Assembly: GCF_000682695.1 (NCBI RefSeq)
Contig: NZ_AWFG01000015.1
Location: forward strand, 1 to 64,000
Reading direction: 5' to 3'
DNA: 64,000 bases
From: Hyphomonas chukchiensis
GTDB taxonomy: Bacteria; Pseudomonadota; Alphaproteobacteria; Caulobacterales; Hyphomonadaceae
This document shows positions 37,452 through 46,711 of the stretch, in pieces (positions within the stretch are counted from its first letter, which is position 1; each line of letters begins with the position of its first letter). Under the pieces are notes generated by a model. The model ran no database searches, was not told the origin of the DNA, and worked only from the letters and a program-made list of their open reading frames with translations. The translations under genes were made by a program, and so were the position numbers.

Positions 37452-37706
37452 ATGACCCTCGAAAGCCTTATCATTTTTCTGCTGATCGGCGCTGTCGCCG
37501 GCTGGCTTGCCGGACTCATCGTCAAGGGGTTCGGCTTCGGCATCGTCGGCAATATCGTGGTCGGCATCGTCGGCGCCTTCATTGCCGGATACCTCTTCCC
37601 CGCCCTCAATGTGAGCCTGGGTGCCGGCATCGTTGGTGCGATCATTCACGCCACGATTGGCGCGGTGCTGCTTCTGCTCGTCGTTCGGGTTCTCAAGCGC
37701 GCTTGA
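37452..37706 (+). CDS. GlsB/YeaQ/YmgE family stress-response membrane protein
   Basis: An 84-residue, very hydrophobic protein with three predicted membrane helices (about residues 4-20, 28-46, 54-78) rich in Gly and Ile/Val. The pattern GAVAGWLAGLIVKGFGFGIVGNI is the family signature. Members are small inner-membrane proteins of the transglycosylase-associated group, induced in general stress, with no known enzymatic activity. The start at 37452 follows AAGGA by about 8 nt. It stands alone. A long imperfect hairpin follows its stop by about 16 nt. Confidence 0.88.
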   Translation: MTLESLIIFLLIGAVAGWLAGLIVKGFGFGIVGNIVVGIVGAFIAGYLFPALNVSLGAGIVGAIIHATIGAVLLLLVVRVLKRA

Positions 37707-37721
37707 GGCGATCGCTTAAAG

Positions 37722-37784
37722 GTGCCGCAGCGCGGGACAAGGCGTCTGGGAGGAAACGCACGTCCCGTTCCCGCGCCGCGGCAC
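37722..37784. other. Long imperfect inverted repeat
   Basis: Arms 37722-37737 and 37769-37784 pair over 15 positions with one A-C mismatch and enclose a 31-nt loop. It lies between the GlsB-like gene and a convergent small gene. No U-tract follows on either strand, so it is not a simple intrinsic terminator. It could be a 3' processing structure. Confidence 0.4.
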
Positions 37785-37793
37785 GGGCTAACA

Positions 37794-37985
37794 TCAAGCG
37801 GCGCGACGAGGCGCTTCGAGCCGCATGATCTCCGATGTCAGCCACGCATAGTGACGCTCAAGGCGCGTCACCATTGCGATTTCGATTTCAGGGCGGCAGG
37901 CGAGCTCTTCGCGCCAGACTTCAATCACGCGTACCTGCTGCTTCAGCCAGCAGACCATCGCCACATCATCCATGGGTAAGCACAT
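37794..37985 (-). CDS. Small hypothetical protein
   Basis: A 63-residue protein, MCLPMDDVAMVCWLKQQ to the tail EAPRRAA, likely a helical pair with many charged residues. GGAGG is 9 nt before the ATG at 37985, which supports a real gene, and codon use looks like that of neighbours. I do not recognise the family. Convergent with the GlsB-like gene. Confidence 0.5.
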   Translation of the reverse strand: MCLPMDDVAMVCWLKQQVRVIEVWREELACRPEIEIAMVTRLERHYAWLTSEIMRLEAPRRAA

Positions 37986-38108
37986 CGGGAAGGACCTCCG
38001 TTTCGGTGGTCCACCATATTGCGAACCATTCTCAAAACGTGCCACGACCGCGTGCTGTTTGCAAGTCATTCTCAATTACTTTTTTGCCACGATCGGAAAT
38101 TTGTCCGA

Positions 38109-38579
38109 TCAGCCCGCGAATTCGGTTACGAGGTCCTTCTCCAGCGCTTCGATGCGCGCGCCATTCTTGCCGAGATCGGAGAGGCCGACGCGGGAACGGG
38201 AATAGATCGCGACCTTGGCCGACGTGTCAGTCACTGGGCGGATCAGCACGTCCACATCGTCGCGGAAGCGAAGTATGGCGGTCGTATCGACATAGCGCGC
38301 GCGGATGTCGCCATTGGCTTCGGTGCGGAAGTCGGCGGAAGGTTCAAGCTTCAAAAGCGCTGCGGCAACGGCCTTGGCCGACACGTCATAAGTCGCGGTG
38401 GGGCGCGAGGCGTCTGCCGCGAGGCAAATGTCCGGATCGCAGGCGAGGGCGCGGTTTGTCGGCAATCCAGGCTCAAGCGTCGCGAAGGATAACCAGTCTC
38501 CTGCGGGCGCTGGAGTCGTGGCGCAGGCCATCAGGAGGAGGGAGGAAGCGCAGCAGAGGGCGACTGTCTTGAGGCTCAT
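38109..38579 (-). CDS. DUF1499 family lipoprotein
   Basis: A 156-residue protein with a lipoprotein signal: hydrophobic residues 5-17 ending in LMAC, lipidated Cys at about residue 19. The mature part has the DUF1499 pattern, [20 protein letters not shown] with conserved cysteines near the beginning, and [25 protein letters not shown] and [28 protein letters not shown] at the C-terminus, which is the clearest family stretch. The function of DUF1499 is unknown. I prefer the ATG at 38579, which has AAGGA 9 nt upstream, over 38588. It is divergent from argF. Confidence 0.82.
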   Translation of the reverse strand: MSLKTVALCCASSLLLMACATTPAPAGDWLSFATLEPGLPTNRALACDPDICLAADASRPTATYDVSAKAVAAALLKLEPSADFRTEANGDIRARYVDTTAILRFRDDVDVLIRPVTDTSAKVAIYSRSRVGLSDLGKNGARIEALEKDLVTEFAG

Positions 38580-38711
38580 GTTCAGCATCCTTGGGTGATC
38601 TCATGGTTTACGCGCGATCAGGCCCGCCGGATTGCTTTTATCGCACGACTGGCGCCGCAGCGTGAAACGCGCTATCCCCCGCGCTTCCTTTTTCAACGGG
38701 AGCGCCCGACC

Positions 38712-39650
38712 ATGACAACGCCTTCAGCCCCACGCCATTTCCTCGACATCTGGCACCTTGAGTCGGCTGACCTGCGCGCGATCCTGGACGAAGCTCACCG
38801 GGCCAAAAAGGCGCGCCAGGGCTGGCCCAAGGGCCGCGTCGACACGGGCGCGCCTCTGGAAGGCCACACGCTCGCGATGATTTTCGAGAAGTCGTCGACA
38901 CGCACACGCTTTTCCTTCGACATGGGCATGCGCCAGCTCGGCGGCAGCTCGATCACCGCGACCAGCAATGACATGCAGCTCGGACGCGGCGAGACGGTCG
39001 AAGATACAGCCCGCGTGCTAAGCCGCTATGTCGATGCGGTAATGATCCGCGCGAACGATCACAGCGATGTTGAGACATTTGCCGAGTTCTCCAGCGTGCC
39101 GGTCATCAACGGCCTGACGGACCGTTCGCATCCCTGCCAGATCATGGCCGACCTGCAGACGCTGGAAGAGAGCGGCCTGACGCTCCGTGGCGCGCGCCTC
39201 GCCTGGGTGGGCGACGGCAATAATGTCTGCGCAAGCTTCATGCACGCGGCCGCCAAGTTCGGTTTCTCGCTGGCCGTTGGCACGCCGCACAGGTTCGCGC
39301 CGGATGACGAGGACGTCGAGATTGCCCGCGAATTGCAGGGCCGCGTCGATCTCTATGAGACTGCTGAGGAAGCCGTCGCCGGCGCCGATGTGGTGATTGC
39401 CGACACGTTTGTTTCGATGGGGGACAAGGATGCCGAACGGCGTCTCGAAATTCTCGAGCCCTACGCGGTGACCGAAGAGCTGATGGAACTGGCGGCGGGC
39501 GGCGCGAAATTCCTGCACTGTCTGCCCGCACACCGGGGCGAGGAAGTGGACGCGGAAGTCATTGACGGGCCGAATTCGCTGATCTGGGATGAGGCCGAGA
39601 ATCGTCTCCACGCACAGAAGGCCATCCTGCGCTGGTGCCTCGATAAATAG
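38712..39650 (+). CDS. argF: Ornithine carbamoyltransferase
   Basis: Converts ornithine and carbamoyl phosphate to citrulline in arginine synthesis. From the ATG at 38712 the protein has 312 residues. Carbamoyl-phosphate binding is seen in [12 protein letters not shown] near 57, the HPCQ motif in [12 protein letters not shown] near 138, ornithine loop SMGD near 236, and the catalytic [11 protein letters not shown] near 272. In related genomes argD, argF and hslO are adjacent; here an MFS gene and a radical SAM gene lie between argF and hslO, and about 7 kb separates argD. Confidence 0.96.
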   Translation: MTTPSAPRHFLDIWHLESADLRAILDEAHRAKKARQGWPKGRVDTGAPLEGHTLAMIFEKSSTRTRFSFDMGMRQLGGSSITATSNDMQLGRGETVEDTARVLSRYVDAVMIRANDHSDVETFAEFSSVPVINGLTDRSHPCQIMADLQTLEESGLTLRGARLAWVGDGNNVCASFMHAAAKFGFSLAVGTPHRFAPDDEDVEIARELQGRVDLYETAEEAVAGADVVIADTFVSMGDKDAERRLEILEPYAVTEELMELAAGGAKFLHCLPAHRGEEVDAEVIDGPNSLIWDEAENRLHAQKAILRWCLDK

Positions 39651-39653
39651 AGT

Positions 39654-40970
39654 TCAGTCTTTCGCCTGAACTTCTTCGAGGCCAAGCGCGACGGGCAGGG
39701 CCAGCGCGCTCATGACAGCGAGCAAGCCAATGACGACAGCCTCGCCTGCAAACTGCGCGACGAGACTGAAACCGCCACCAAGCAAAAGCAGCGCGCCAAT
39801 GATCGTGTTCGACAGAGCCGTATAGGCGGCGCGTGTTTCCTGCGTTGCCATGTCAACCAGATGGGTTGAACGGCCAAGTCGTACGCCCTGATAGGCAATC
39901 ATCAATGCGAACAGGACGAGCGGCAGCGCCCAGACAGCGCCGAGCAGTCCGGCAGCGTTTAGGCCAAGCGTGGCGCAGAGGGCGATCGTCGCTGAAGCCG
40001 ATGTCAGAATCAGGACTTTCCGGCTCGATTTGTCGGCGAGACGTCCCCAGACATAGGAGCTAAGGAGGCCCGCGCCAGCCGAAGCGATCACGAGCAGGCC
40101 GAGGCCGCCAAAACCGTCACTGCCGTCCGGGCCATGCTCGCGCGATGCCAATGCCACCATGAAGGGCGGGGCCAGCGCCGTTGATACGAGCAGTCCCCGC
40201 ACGGCGATAAACCGACGGAGCTGCGCGTCGCTGCGCAGCAGACCGAAATTCTCAAATACGGCACTGATCGGGCTGGCTCCGCCTTCGGTGGCCCCCGGCA
40301 CCTCACGCAGCTGGAGGAAGACTGCGGCTCCGGCGATCCAGAACACGCCTGCACCGATCAGGCCTGCCTCGACAATATCCATGCGCGGCAAGAGGCCGGA
40401 CGTCAGCAGGGCACCATAAGCCAGCACGGCGGCCGCACCGACAGTTGTGGCCGCGCCGGTTGCCGAACCGCGCCGTGACTTTGACACGGTCTTGCCGAGC
40501 ACATCCTTGTACGTCACCGAGCAGACGGAGCGCGCCACGGCCAGAACGGCAAGCGCACAGATGATGGCGATGCCCGCCGCTTCACCTTCGAGCGTGAAAG
40601 CTGAAACCGCAATCGCCAACGCCGCAAGGCCCTGCACAAGTGCGCCGCCCGCCCATGCCCATTTGCGTTGTGGCAGCAGTCGTAGCGCGCCCGCCGTGAA
40701 CAGTTGGGGCAGCAGTGAACCTGCTTCGCGCACCGGCACCAGCAGCCCGATGAACAGTGTGGGTGCGCCGAGCGTCGCCAGCAGCCAGCTCAGCACCAGT
40801 TTCGGGTCGATCAGCCCGTCAGCAATCTTGCTGGTCGACAGGGCCATGACGTGGGTCGTGAAGCTGCGCGCTTCCATATGGCAGGCGTCTTCGGGAATAT
40901 CCTTGCAGACGCGGCCATCGTCGCCCGATGTCAACATCTGGAAGATCAGGTCATGTGTTTCGCGTGCCAT
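39654..40970 (-). CDS. MFS transporter
   Basis: A 438-residue major facilitator carrier with about 11-12 transmembrane segments starting near residue 65. The N-terminal 50 residues are polar and cytoplasmic (ARETHDLIFQMLTSGDDGRV, then CKDIPEDAC), an extension peculiar to this subgroup. PVREAGSLLPQL near 85 resembles the loop 2-3 motif region; SSYVWGRLADKSSRKV near 305 is the equivalent loop in the second half with the G-x-L/V-A-D-x3-R pattern. The substrate is unknown. It is convergent with argF, only 3 nt between stops. Start at 40970; the open frame extends 18 codons further upstream. Confidence 0.85.
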   Translation of the reverse strand: MARETHDLIFQMLTSGDDGRVCKDIPEDACHMEARSFTTHVMALSTSKIADGLIDPKLVLSWLLATLGAPTLFIGLLVPVREAGSLLPQLFTAGALRLLPQRKWAWAGGALVQGLAALAIAVSAFTLEGEAAGIAIICALAVLAVARSVCSVTYKDVLGKTVSKSRRGSATGAATTVGAAAVLAYGALLTSGLLPRMDIVEAGLIGAGVFWIAGAAVFLQLREVPGATEGGASPISAVFENFGLLRSDAQLRRFIAVRGLLVSTALAPPFMVALASREHGPDGSDGFGGLGLLVIASAGAGLLSSYVWGRLADKSSRKVLILTSASATIALCATLGLNAAGLLGAVWALPLVLFALMIAYQGVRLGRSTHLVDMATQETRAAYTALSNTIIGALLLLGGGFSLVAQFAGEAVVIGLLAVMSALALPVALGLEEVQAKD

Positions 40971-41086
40971 AGAGAACGATCTATACGAGTCAGGCTGAGC
41001 GGCAATGCCTGCCGCTTTCTTCACGCGCCATCACGTCTGCGAGAAGGCGCTGGCGCCCGGCCGGTGCATCTTGTTAGAGGTATGCG

Positions 41087-42034
41087 ATGGCTCATACTAT
41101 TTTCCCGCGCGAGAAATTCTCGAACCCGCACATCACAGCCAAGGGCGAGACCCGGGCGAGCGTCGACTGGCGTGGCCTGAAAACCCTGTGGCTGAACACA
41201 GGCACGCTCTGCAATATTGAATGCGCCAATTGCTATATCCTGAGTTCGCCCACCAATGACCGGCTGGTCTACCTGACGCTGGCGGATGTGACGCCATTCC
41301 TGGACGAGATCGATACGCTGGGAGAAGGCCCGAAAGAGATCGGCATTACCGGCGGTGAGCCCTTCATGTGCCCAGAGATCCTGCCCATCATGGAGAGCGC
41401 CCTGCAGCGCGGACACCGCCTGCTGCTGCTGACAAATGCGATGCGCCCGATGATGCGTCCCCGTGTTCAGGCGGGCCTGCAGGACCTCCATACGCGTTTC
41501 GGCGAGCGACTGACCTTGCGCGTGTCGCTCGATTCCCACGATGAGGCGGCCCATAACGCCGAGCGCGGCGAAGGCGCTTTTGCCGAGGCCTGCAAGGGGC
41601 TCGTATGGCTGGCCGAACAGGGCATTCAGGTGGCGCTCGCCGGGCGTCAGGCGCTCAATGAGGATGATGCTTCGGCGCGGGCCGCCTATGGCGAACTGGC
41701 CGCCCGGCTCGGGCTGAAGCTTGACCCTGCCAACACATCGCAGCTGGTTCTCTTTCCGGAAATGATCGCGCGCGACGATCCGCCGGAAATCACCACGGCC
41801 TGCTGGCAGATCCTGTCGAAGGATCCCGCCGATATCATGTGTGCCAACCAGCGCATGGTGATCCGCCGCAAGGGCGCCGGGAGCGCGACGGTTACGGCGT
41901 GCACCTTGCTGGTCGACGATCCGGCCTTTGAACTGGGTACCACGCTGGGCGAAGCGACCGCCGAACCCGTGCGCCTGAATCATGCCTGGTGCGCCAGTTT
42001 CTGCGTCCTCGGCGGAGGCAGCTGCTCAGCCTGA
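41087..42034 (+). CDS. Radical SAM protein with C-terminal cysteine cluster
   Basis: A 315-residue radical SAM enzyme. The cluster motif CxxxCxxC is in GTLCNIECANCYIL (Cys about residues 42, 46 and 49), and EIGITGGEPFMCPEI near 84-98 is the SAM-binding GGE motif. The last 40 residues have additional cysteines, including Cys-x3-Cys-x6-Cys in WCASFCVLGGGSC, and others near 243, 252 and 267, suggesting a second Fe-S cluster as in SPASM/twitch proteins. No substrate peptide gene is obvious. Its neighbour downstream is hslO. I do not recognise a specific subfamily, so the reaction is open. Confidence 0.85.
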   Translation: MAHTIFPREKFSNPHITAKGETRASVDWRGLKTLWLNTGTLCNIECANCYILSSPTNDRLVYLTLADVTPFLDEIDTLGEGPKEIGITGGEPFMCPEILPIMESALQRGHRLLLLTNAMRPMMRPRVQAGLQDLHTRFGERLTLRVSLDSHDEAAHNAERGEGAFAEACKGLVWLAEQGIQVALAGRQALNEDDASARAAYGELAARLGLKLDPANTSQLVLFPEMIARDDPPEITTACWQILSKDPADIMCANQRMVIRRKGAGSATVTACTLLVDDPAFELGTTLGEATAEPVRLNHAWCASFCVLGGGSCSA

Positions 42035-42040
42035 CGGGGC

Positions 42041-42060
42041 GCCCCCTTGCCGCAGGGGGC
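42041..42060 (+). terminator. GC-rich hairpin after the radical SAM gene
   Basis: GCCCCCT (42041-42047) and AGGGGGC (42054-42060) form a 7-bp perfect stem with a 6-nt loop, seven bases after the stop. There is no U-tract, so termination is uncertain. Confidence 0.4.
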
Positions 42061-42110
42061 CCGCGCTGCCACATGGGGGCATCCATCCGCCCCGCCTGAA
42101 AGCGTGTCCC

Positions 42111-43043
42111 ATGACCGATATTGCCCGTCCAGACAGCGACTTTGTCGTCAATTTCCAGATCGACCAGCGTCCCGTGCGCGGCCGTGCCGTGCGCATGGGC
42201 GCCGCCAGCCTGTCGCCGATCCTGCAGCGCCATGACTATCCGCGCCATCTGGCCCGTATCCTGGGTGAGGCCGTGACGCTTGCTGCCATGGTCGGTGCCT
42301 CGCTCAAGTTTGAAGGGCGTATCCTGGTCCAGGCCGAGGGCGACGGCCCGGTCTCCATGCTCGTTGGTGAATACCGCACCGATGGCGGCGTGCGCGGCTA
42401 TGCCAAGTTCGATGCCGACCGCTGGGCCCATCTCGAGAAGGTGAACAAGGGCGCTGCTCCGCACATGCCGCAACTCTTCGGCCCAACCGGCCGCCTCGCC
42501 CTGATCCTTATACAGGACGATCCCTCGATTGCGCCTTATCAGGGCATCGTGCCGCTCGAGAAGGGCACGCTGTCGGAATGTGCGGAGGAGTATTTCGCCC
42601 AGTCCGAGCAGGTGCCGAGCCGTATCAAGCTGGCCGTCGCTGAACTTGACCGCAAAGGTGAGAAGCCAATCTGGGTGTCCGGTGGCATGATGGTGCAGCG
42701 GATCGCGGGCGACGAAAATCGCGGTGACACGACGGAAGTCTGGCGTGAGGCCGAGGCCCTGTTTGGAACGCTGAGCGATGCCGAGCTGGTGGATCCCGAT
42801 CTTGCCGTTCCGGACCTCCTGTTCCGCCTGTTCCACGAACAGGGCGTGCGGATGGAAGACCGGGTTGGCCTGCTCGACAGCTGTACCTGCAACGAAGAGC
42901 GTCTCGTCGATACGCTGAAGGGCATGCCCGACAATGCCCTGCGCGAAATGGTCGAGCCCGATGGCACGCTGGCGATCGATTGCCAGTTCTGCGCCCGGCA
43001 CTATTCGATCCCGATCGAACAGGTGACCGACCCGGTCAGCTAG
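42111..43043 (+). CDS. hslO: Redox-regulated molecular chaperone Hsp33
   Basis: Holdase chaperone switched on by oxidative unfolding and disulfide formation. The zinc-binding C-terminus shows the diagnostic C-x-C (CTC in LLDSCTCNEERL) and C-x2-C (CQFC in IDCQFCARHYS) motifs. The N-terminal domain has GRAVRMGAASLSPILQRHDYP and LGEAVTLAAMVGASLKFEGR near 45-70, followed by GDGPVSMLVGEYRTDGGVRGYA. From the ATG at 42111 it is 310 residues, a normal length. The frame upstream of that overlaps the radical SAM gene and is not coding. No good ribosome-binding site is visible. Confidence 0.95.
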   Translation: MTDIARPDSDFVVNFQIDQRPVRGRAVRMGAASLSPILQRHDYPRHLARILGEAVTLAAMVGASLKFEGRILVQAEGDGPVSMLVGEYRTDGGVRGYAKFDADRWAHLEKVNKGAAPHMPQLFGPTGRLALILIQDDPSIAPYQGIVPLEKGTLSECAEEYFAQSEQVPSRIKLAVAELDRKGEKPIWVSGGMMVQRIAGDENRGDTTEVWREAEALFGTLSDAELVDPDLAVPDLLFRLFHEQGVRMEDRVGLLDSCTCNEERLVDTLKGMPDNALREMVEPDGTLAIDCQFCARHYSIPIEQVTDPVS

Positions 43044-43055
43044 GCCAGAATCAAT

Positions 43056-43083
43056 CCGGCCGCTCCTTTAAGGGAGCGGCCGG
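43056..43083. terminator. Strong hairpin between convergent hslO and M20 peptidase genes
   Basis: An 11-bp perfect stem (43056-43066 with 43073-43083, CCGGCCGCTCC and GGAGCGGCCGG) with loop TTTAAG, located between two convergent stops. No U-tract on either side; probably a bidirectional terminator or mRNA end stabiliser. Confidence 0.55.
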
Positions 43084-43115
43084 GACTTCAAAGCTATGAT
43101 TTTGGAAATCAGGCC

Positions 43116-44609
43116 TCAGGAATCGGGGCCGTCCATGCCGAGAATGACCTGCGCATAGCCTTTTGAGAGACGCGCCATGTTCTCCACCGAGATGCGCTCG
43201 TTCGTGCCGTGAAAGCCTGTCAGGTCTTCCGGTGACATCAGTGCCGGAGCAAAGCGATAGATGTTTTGCGTGATCGCCGCTGCGTAGCGGGAATCCGTCG
43301 CGCCGATGACGAGCGCCGGGGCAACAGGTGCGCCATTGCCGACTTCAGCGGCCACGCTTGCGAGTACTGCATAGGCGCGGTTGTCCGTTGGCGAGACCGG
43401 CGAGGCCGGGCTGCTGATGCCGTCGCCGCCGATTTCGATCTCAAGGCCTTCAATGTCCTTCGTCACGTCTTTGACGTGCGCCATGACAGATTCCGGCGTA
43501 TCATTCGGGTGGATCCGGAAATTGACCATGGCCATGGCCCGTTGTGGCAGGACGTTTTCCTTGGCCGAACCGCTCAGCATGGTCGGCGCGGTCGTGGTGC
43601 GGATCATGGCATTGCCTGCCGGCACTTTGGCCATCGAGGACTCTACAGCGCCCTGGAACAGCCAGAGGTTCGCCAGAGCCATGCGCTGCATAAACGGCAT
43701 GTCCTGGCCAGAGGCGAGGAAGAGTTCGGAGACCGGCGGCCTGGAGAAATCGGCCGGCATCTGGTTTTCATCAAGAGCGACAATGGCGCGCGCAAGAGCC
43801 ACGTCCGCGGAGTTGCGTGGCGGTTGCGAAGAGTGCCCGCCTGCGGCGACGACGGTCAGCTTGAGCGTGATATAGCCTTTCTCGGAGACGCCGACAAAGG
43901 CCATCGACTTGCCCGTGATCGGCGACGGATCGATCACCATGAAGCCTTCGTCAAGGGCCATTTCCGGTTCAACGCCGCGCGACTTCAGCAGGGCGATGCC
44001 AGCCTGTGCACCCGACCCGAGGACTTCCTCGTCATGGCCGAACATGAACATCACGGTCCGCTTGGGCTGAAAGCCCGACGCGGCGAGCCCTTCGGCAGCT
44101 TCCATCAGGCCGATCAGGTTGCCCTTGTCGTCAATTGCGCCACGTCCGTAGACATAGCCGTCGATGATTTCGCCAGCGAAAGGCGCGCCGGTCCAGTCGC
44201 CCTCGGTCCCGATATTTACCGGGACAACGTCCTGATGCGCCATCAGGAGGAGCGGCTTCAGGGACGGGTCGCTGCCTTGCCATGTGTAGAGCAAGGTCAG
44301 CGTGCCGGGCACGGTTTCACGGGTCATAGCGGCGTGTGCGGCGGGATAGGTTTCGACGAGCCAGTCCTGCAGGGCCAGCCATGCGCCTTCCTGGCCGGGG
44401 CGCGGGTCTCCGCCGGATAGCGTGACCGTTTTGAACCGGATGGCTTCGGCGAGATGCTGTGCGGCTGATTCTGCGGAAATATCGGGCGCGGCAGGCAGGT
44501 CCACACGGCCACCCACGGGCGAGCCGCCATAAGTGAAGGTTCGCACGAGTATGATTCCGACGACCAGGATGACGAGTCCCAGCACGCCAAGCATCAGTTT
44601 TTTCAGCAT
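43116..44609 (-). CDS. M20 family metallopeptidase with membrane anchor
   Basis: A 497-residue zinc peptidase of the M20 family (carboxypeptidase PM20D1-like branch). One hydrophobic segment at residues 6-25 anchors it, with the catalytic domain outside the membrane. Metal and catalytic residues are in LLMAHQDVVPVN (near 125), YGRGAIDDKGNLIG (near 155), FMFGHDEEVLGSG (near 190) and MALDEGF (near 218); a C-terminal His is in GFHGTNERIS. The dimerisation (lid) domain lies at about 240-370. PM20D1-like enzymes hydrolyse N-acyl amino acids or dipeptides; substrate here unknown. Divergent from the GPH symporter gene. Confidence 0.9.
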   Translation of the reverse strand: MLKKLMLGVLGLVILVVGIILVRTFTYGGSPVGGRVDLPAAPDISAESAAQHLAEAIRFKTVTLSGGDPRPGQEGAWLALQDWLVETYPAAHAAMTRETVPGTLTLLYTWQGSDPSLKPLLLMAHQDVVPVNIGTEGDWTGAPFAGEIIDGYVYGRGAIDDKGNLIGLMEAAEGLAASGFQPKRTVMFMFGHDEEVLGSGAQAGIALLKSRGVEPEMALDEGFMVIDPSPITGKSMAFVGVSEKGYITLKLTVVAAGGHSSQPPRNSADVALARAIVALDENQMPADFSRPPVSELFLASGQDMPFMQRMALANLWLFQGAVESSMAKVPAGNAMIRTTTAPTMLSGSAKENVLPQRAMAMVNFRIHPNDTPESVMAHVKDVTKDIEGLEIEIGGDGISSPASPVSPTDNRAYAVLASVAAEVGNGAPVAPALVIGATDSRYAAAITQNIYRFAPALMSPEDLTGFHGTNERISVENMARLSKGYAQVILGMDGPDS

Positions 44610-44729
44610 TATCGGTCAGCCCTTACTTTCAATTTGGCCGGAAACTCACGACTAAAGGTCCCAGCGTCAAGCCGCACTGCAGCATAAAAATGACTTGGCC
44701 GTCACGAATTGCATGCGCAGTCTGCGTAA

Positions 44730-46100
44730 ATGACATCAACGCCCGCTAAACGCCTTTCCCTGCCGCGCGTTCTCGCGTTCTCGACGCTCAGCATTCCGCT
44801 CGCCGGGGTAGGCCTGCCGCTGGCAGTCTACCTGTCGCCACTTTACGCCCATGAAGTGGGGCTGGGGCTTGAGCTGACCGGTCTCCTTTTCATGCTGCTG
44901 AGATTCTGGGACATCTTCACAGATCCCGTCATGGGTTACCTGGTCGACCGCTATCGCAGCCCGCTCGGGCGTGTCCGGCACTGGATCCTGCTAAGTGTGC
45001 CGCTCCTCGCGGTTGCAACCTATTTTGTCTACATGCCGCCGCGAACGGGCGTTGGCCCGGCCTATTTTGTCGGCTGGATGCTGCTGTTCTATGTCGGCTT
45101 CACGCTGCTGCAGACCTCGCGTTCTGCCTGGGTACCTGCGATTGCTGACAGTTATGACGAGCGGTCGCGCCTTTTTCTATGGCCGGAAATCGTGAGCATC
45201 CTGTCCATGCTGACCTTGCTGGCGCTTCCGGCACTGCTGCCGTTGTTCGGGTTCGATCTCGACCGGTTCGGTCAGGTGGCGGTGATGGGAGGCATGCTTC
45301 TGATATCGCTGCCACTCGCAGGCGCGCTGGCATTCTTCTTTGTCCCGGATCGGCCCGTTCCCGGCGACAAGGGCGCGGTGATGAAGTTCGAGTTGAAGCC
45401 GCTCTGGGGCGCGGTGAAGAACCAGATGCTTGGCCGTATCCTCATCATGGAATTACTGGCAGGCACAGCGATCGCGGTGACGGCATCGAATTATCTCTTC
45501 GTGGCTGAATATGCCTTCGGCCTCAGCGATACGGAGTCCAGCCTCATTCTCATGGTCTTCTTCATGGTCGCGGCTGCGGCGATGCCCCTCTGGCTATGGC
45601 TCGCGGCGCGCACTGAAAAGAACATTGCGTTCCGCCTCTCCACGCTTTTGGCGGCCGGCAGCTACATCCTCTATTATTTTTTCGGGCAGATGGGGGGCTT
45701 TTGGCCCCTGTTCATTGGCGCGGTCATAAACGGGACTGCATTCAGCGCGCCTATTGTTCTGACACGTTCGATGACGGCCGATGTCGTGGAGTGGCATGCT
45801 GCCAAGACGGGCGAGAGCCGCGCTGGCATCTACTATTCGCTCCTGACAAGCGCCTACAAGATCGGCTCAAGCCTCGCATTCGGTGTGGGCTACCTGATGG
45901 TGGGCCAACTGGCCGGATTCCATCCGGGCGAGGTCAATTCGCCAGAGGCGGTGAACGGCCTGCTGATGATCTTCTGCCTGCTTCCGGGCGCGCTGTATCT
46001 TGGGGCGTCATTCGCGTCCTGGACCTATCCTCTTTCGCGTGCCATGCAGCAGGATGTTGCGCGCAGTCTTGATCCGCGAGGGCCGCAAACGCTCGACTAG
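44730..46100 (+). CDS. GPH-type MFS symporter
   Basis: A 456-residue carrier of the glycoside-pentoside-hexuronide:cation symporter family, about 12 helices. The FWDIFTDPVMGYLVDRYRSPLGRVRHW stretch (about residues 55-80) is the family signature, placed as in MelB. PLAVYLSPLYAHEVGLGLELTGL precedes it. Later regions include ALAFFFVPDRPVPGDKG near 200 and the second-half motif ADVVEWHAAKTGESRAGIYYS near 350. The substrate is not readable, and no sugar enzyme genes are adjacent. Its stop overlaps the DUF924 stop in CTAG (46097-46100). Confidence 0.88.
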   Translation: MTSTPAKRLSLPRVLAFSTLSIPLAGVGLPLAVYLSPLYAHEVGLGLELTGLLFMLLRFWDIFTDPVMGYLVDRYRSPLGRVRHWILLSVPLLAVATYFVYMPPRTGVGPAYFVGWMLLFYVGFTLLQTSRSAWVPAIADSYDERSRLFLWPEIVSILSMLTLLALPALLPLFGFDLDRFGQVAVMGGMLLISLPLAGALAFFFVPDRPVPGDKGAVMKFELKPLWGAVKNQMLGRILIMELLAGTAIAVTASNYLFVAEYAFGLSDTESSLILMVFFMVAAAAMPLWLWLAARTEKNIAFRLSTLLAAGSYILYYFFGQMGGFWPLFIGAVINGTAFSAPIVLTRSMTADVVEWHAAKTGESRAGIYYSLLTSAYKIGSSLAFGVGYLMVGQLAGFHPGEVNSPEAVNGLLMIFCLLPGALYLGASFASWTYPLSRAMQQDVARSLDPRGPQTLD

Positions 46101-46711
46101 AAGCCGCTACCAGGCTTGGCCAGATAGGCTTCTTCCTCGGGCGTGGACTGACGCCCAACCACGTCATTGCGGTGTGGGAAATGGCCAAACCGGTCGATCA
46201 CCGACTGGTGTGCGTAGGCGTATTCCAGGACACTTTCGGTCAGCTTCTGGAAGTCTTCACGTGCGTCACGGCGCAGGGCGGTGAACATTTCAACCGAGCG
46301 CGACTGGTCGCCCACGTCTTCCGAGTGCTCGAGTGGCAGGTAGAAGAACATCCGCTCGGCCTCGCTCAGGGAAAGATCTTCGCGCAGGGCGAGGCCTTCC
46401 TTGCAGAGGCGCAGGGCCAGCATGTCCTGAGAGAAGGATCGCGGGCTGCCCCGGAAAATGTTCCGGCTGAACTGGTCCAGCACGATGATGGCCGCCAGCC
46501 GATCGCGCGGTCCCTTCTCGGCCCATTCCTGCGCCATTGGTCCGGCGGCGAGGGTTTCCAGCAGGATCAGGAAGCGCTCGCGAATTTCGGCATCGAGGTC
46601 TGGCGACTTGGCAAACCACATCTTGTTCTTCTGGCCCGCCGCCTCGCCGGACTGGCTGGCATCGCCGATCCAGAAGTCGAGAATGTCTTTTGGGGTGGGC
46701 AGTGCGCTCAT
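46097..46711 (-). CDS. DUF924 family protein
   Basis: A 204-residue soluble protein of the DUF924 (COG3803) family. The typical elements are present: a start with [28 protein letters not shown] near 30-47, then [19 protein letters not shown] near 74-92, and [19 protein letters not shown] near 124-142. The C-terminus [21 protein letters not shown] is also typical. The function is not known. It overlaps the ubiG start by 4 nt (46708-46711 in the same direction), so it follows ubiG in one operon. Confidence 0.9.
   Translation of the reverse strand: MSALPTPKDILDFWIGDASQSGEAAGQKNKMWFAKSPDLDAEIRERFLILLETLAAGPMAQEWAEKGPRDRLAAIIVLDQFSRNIFRGSPRSFSQDMLALRLCKEGLALREDLSLSEAERMFFYLPLEHSEDVGDQSRSVEMFTALRRDAREDFQKLTESVLEYAYAHQSVIDRFGHFPHRNDVVGRQSTPEEEAYLAKPGSGF

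Noticed and set aside
29491..37759. The 15-mer TCTGGGAGGAAACGC at 29491-29505 and 37745-37759 as a dispersed repeat
   Set aside because: In 64 kb a few exact 15-mer repeats are expected by chance, and both contain an ordinary GGAGG-like sequence. No further similarity extends to either side.
37707..37828. A basic peptide frame reading through SGRKRTSRSR after the GlsB-like gene
   Set aside because: There is no start codon with a ribosome-binding site and part of the frame is antisense to the small minus-strand gene; it coincides with the hairpin.
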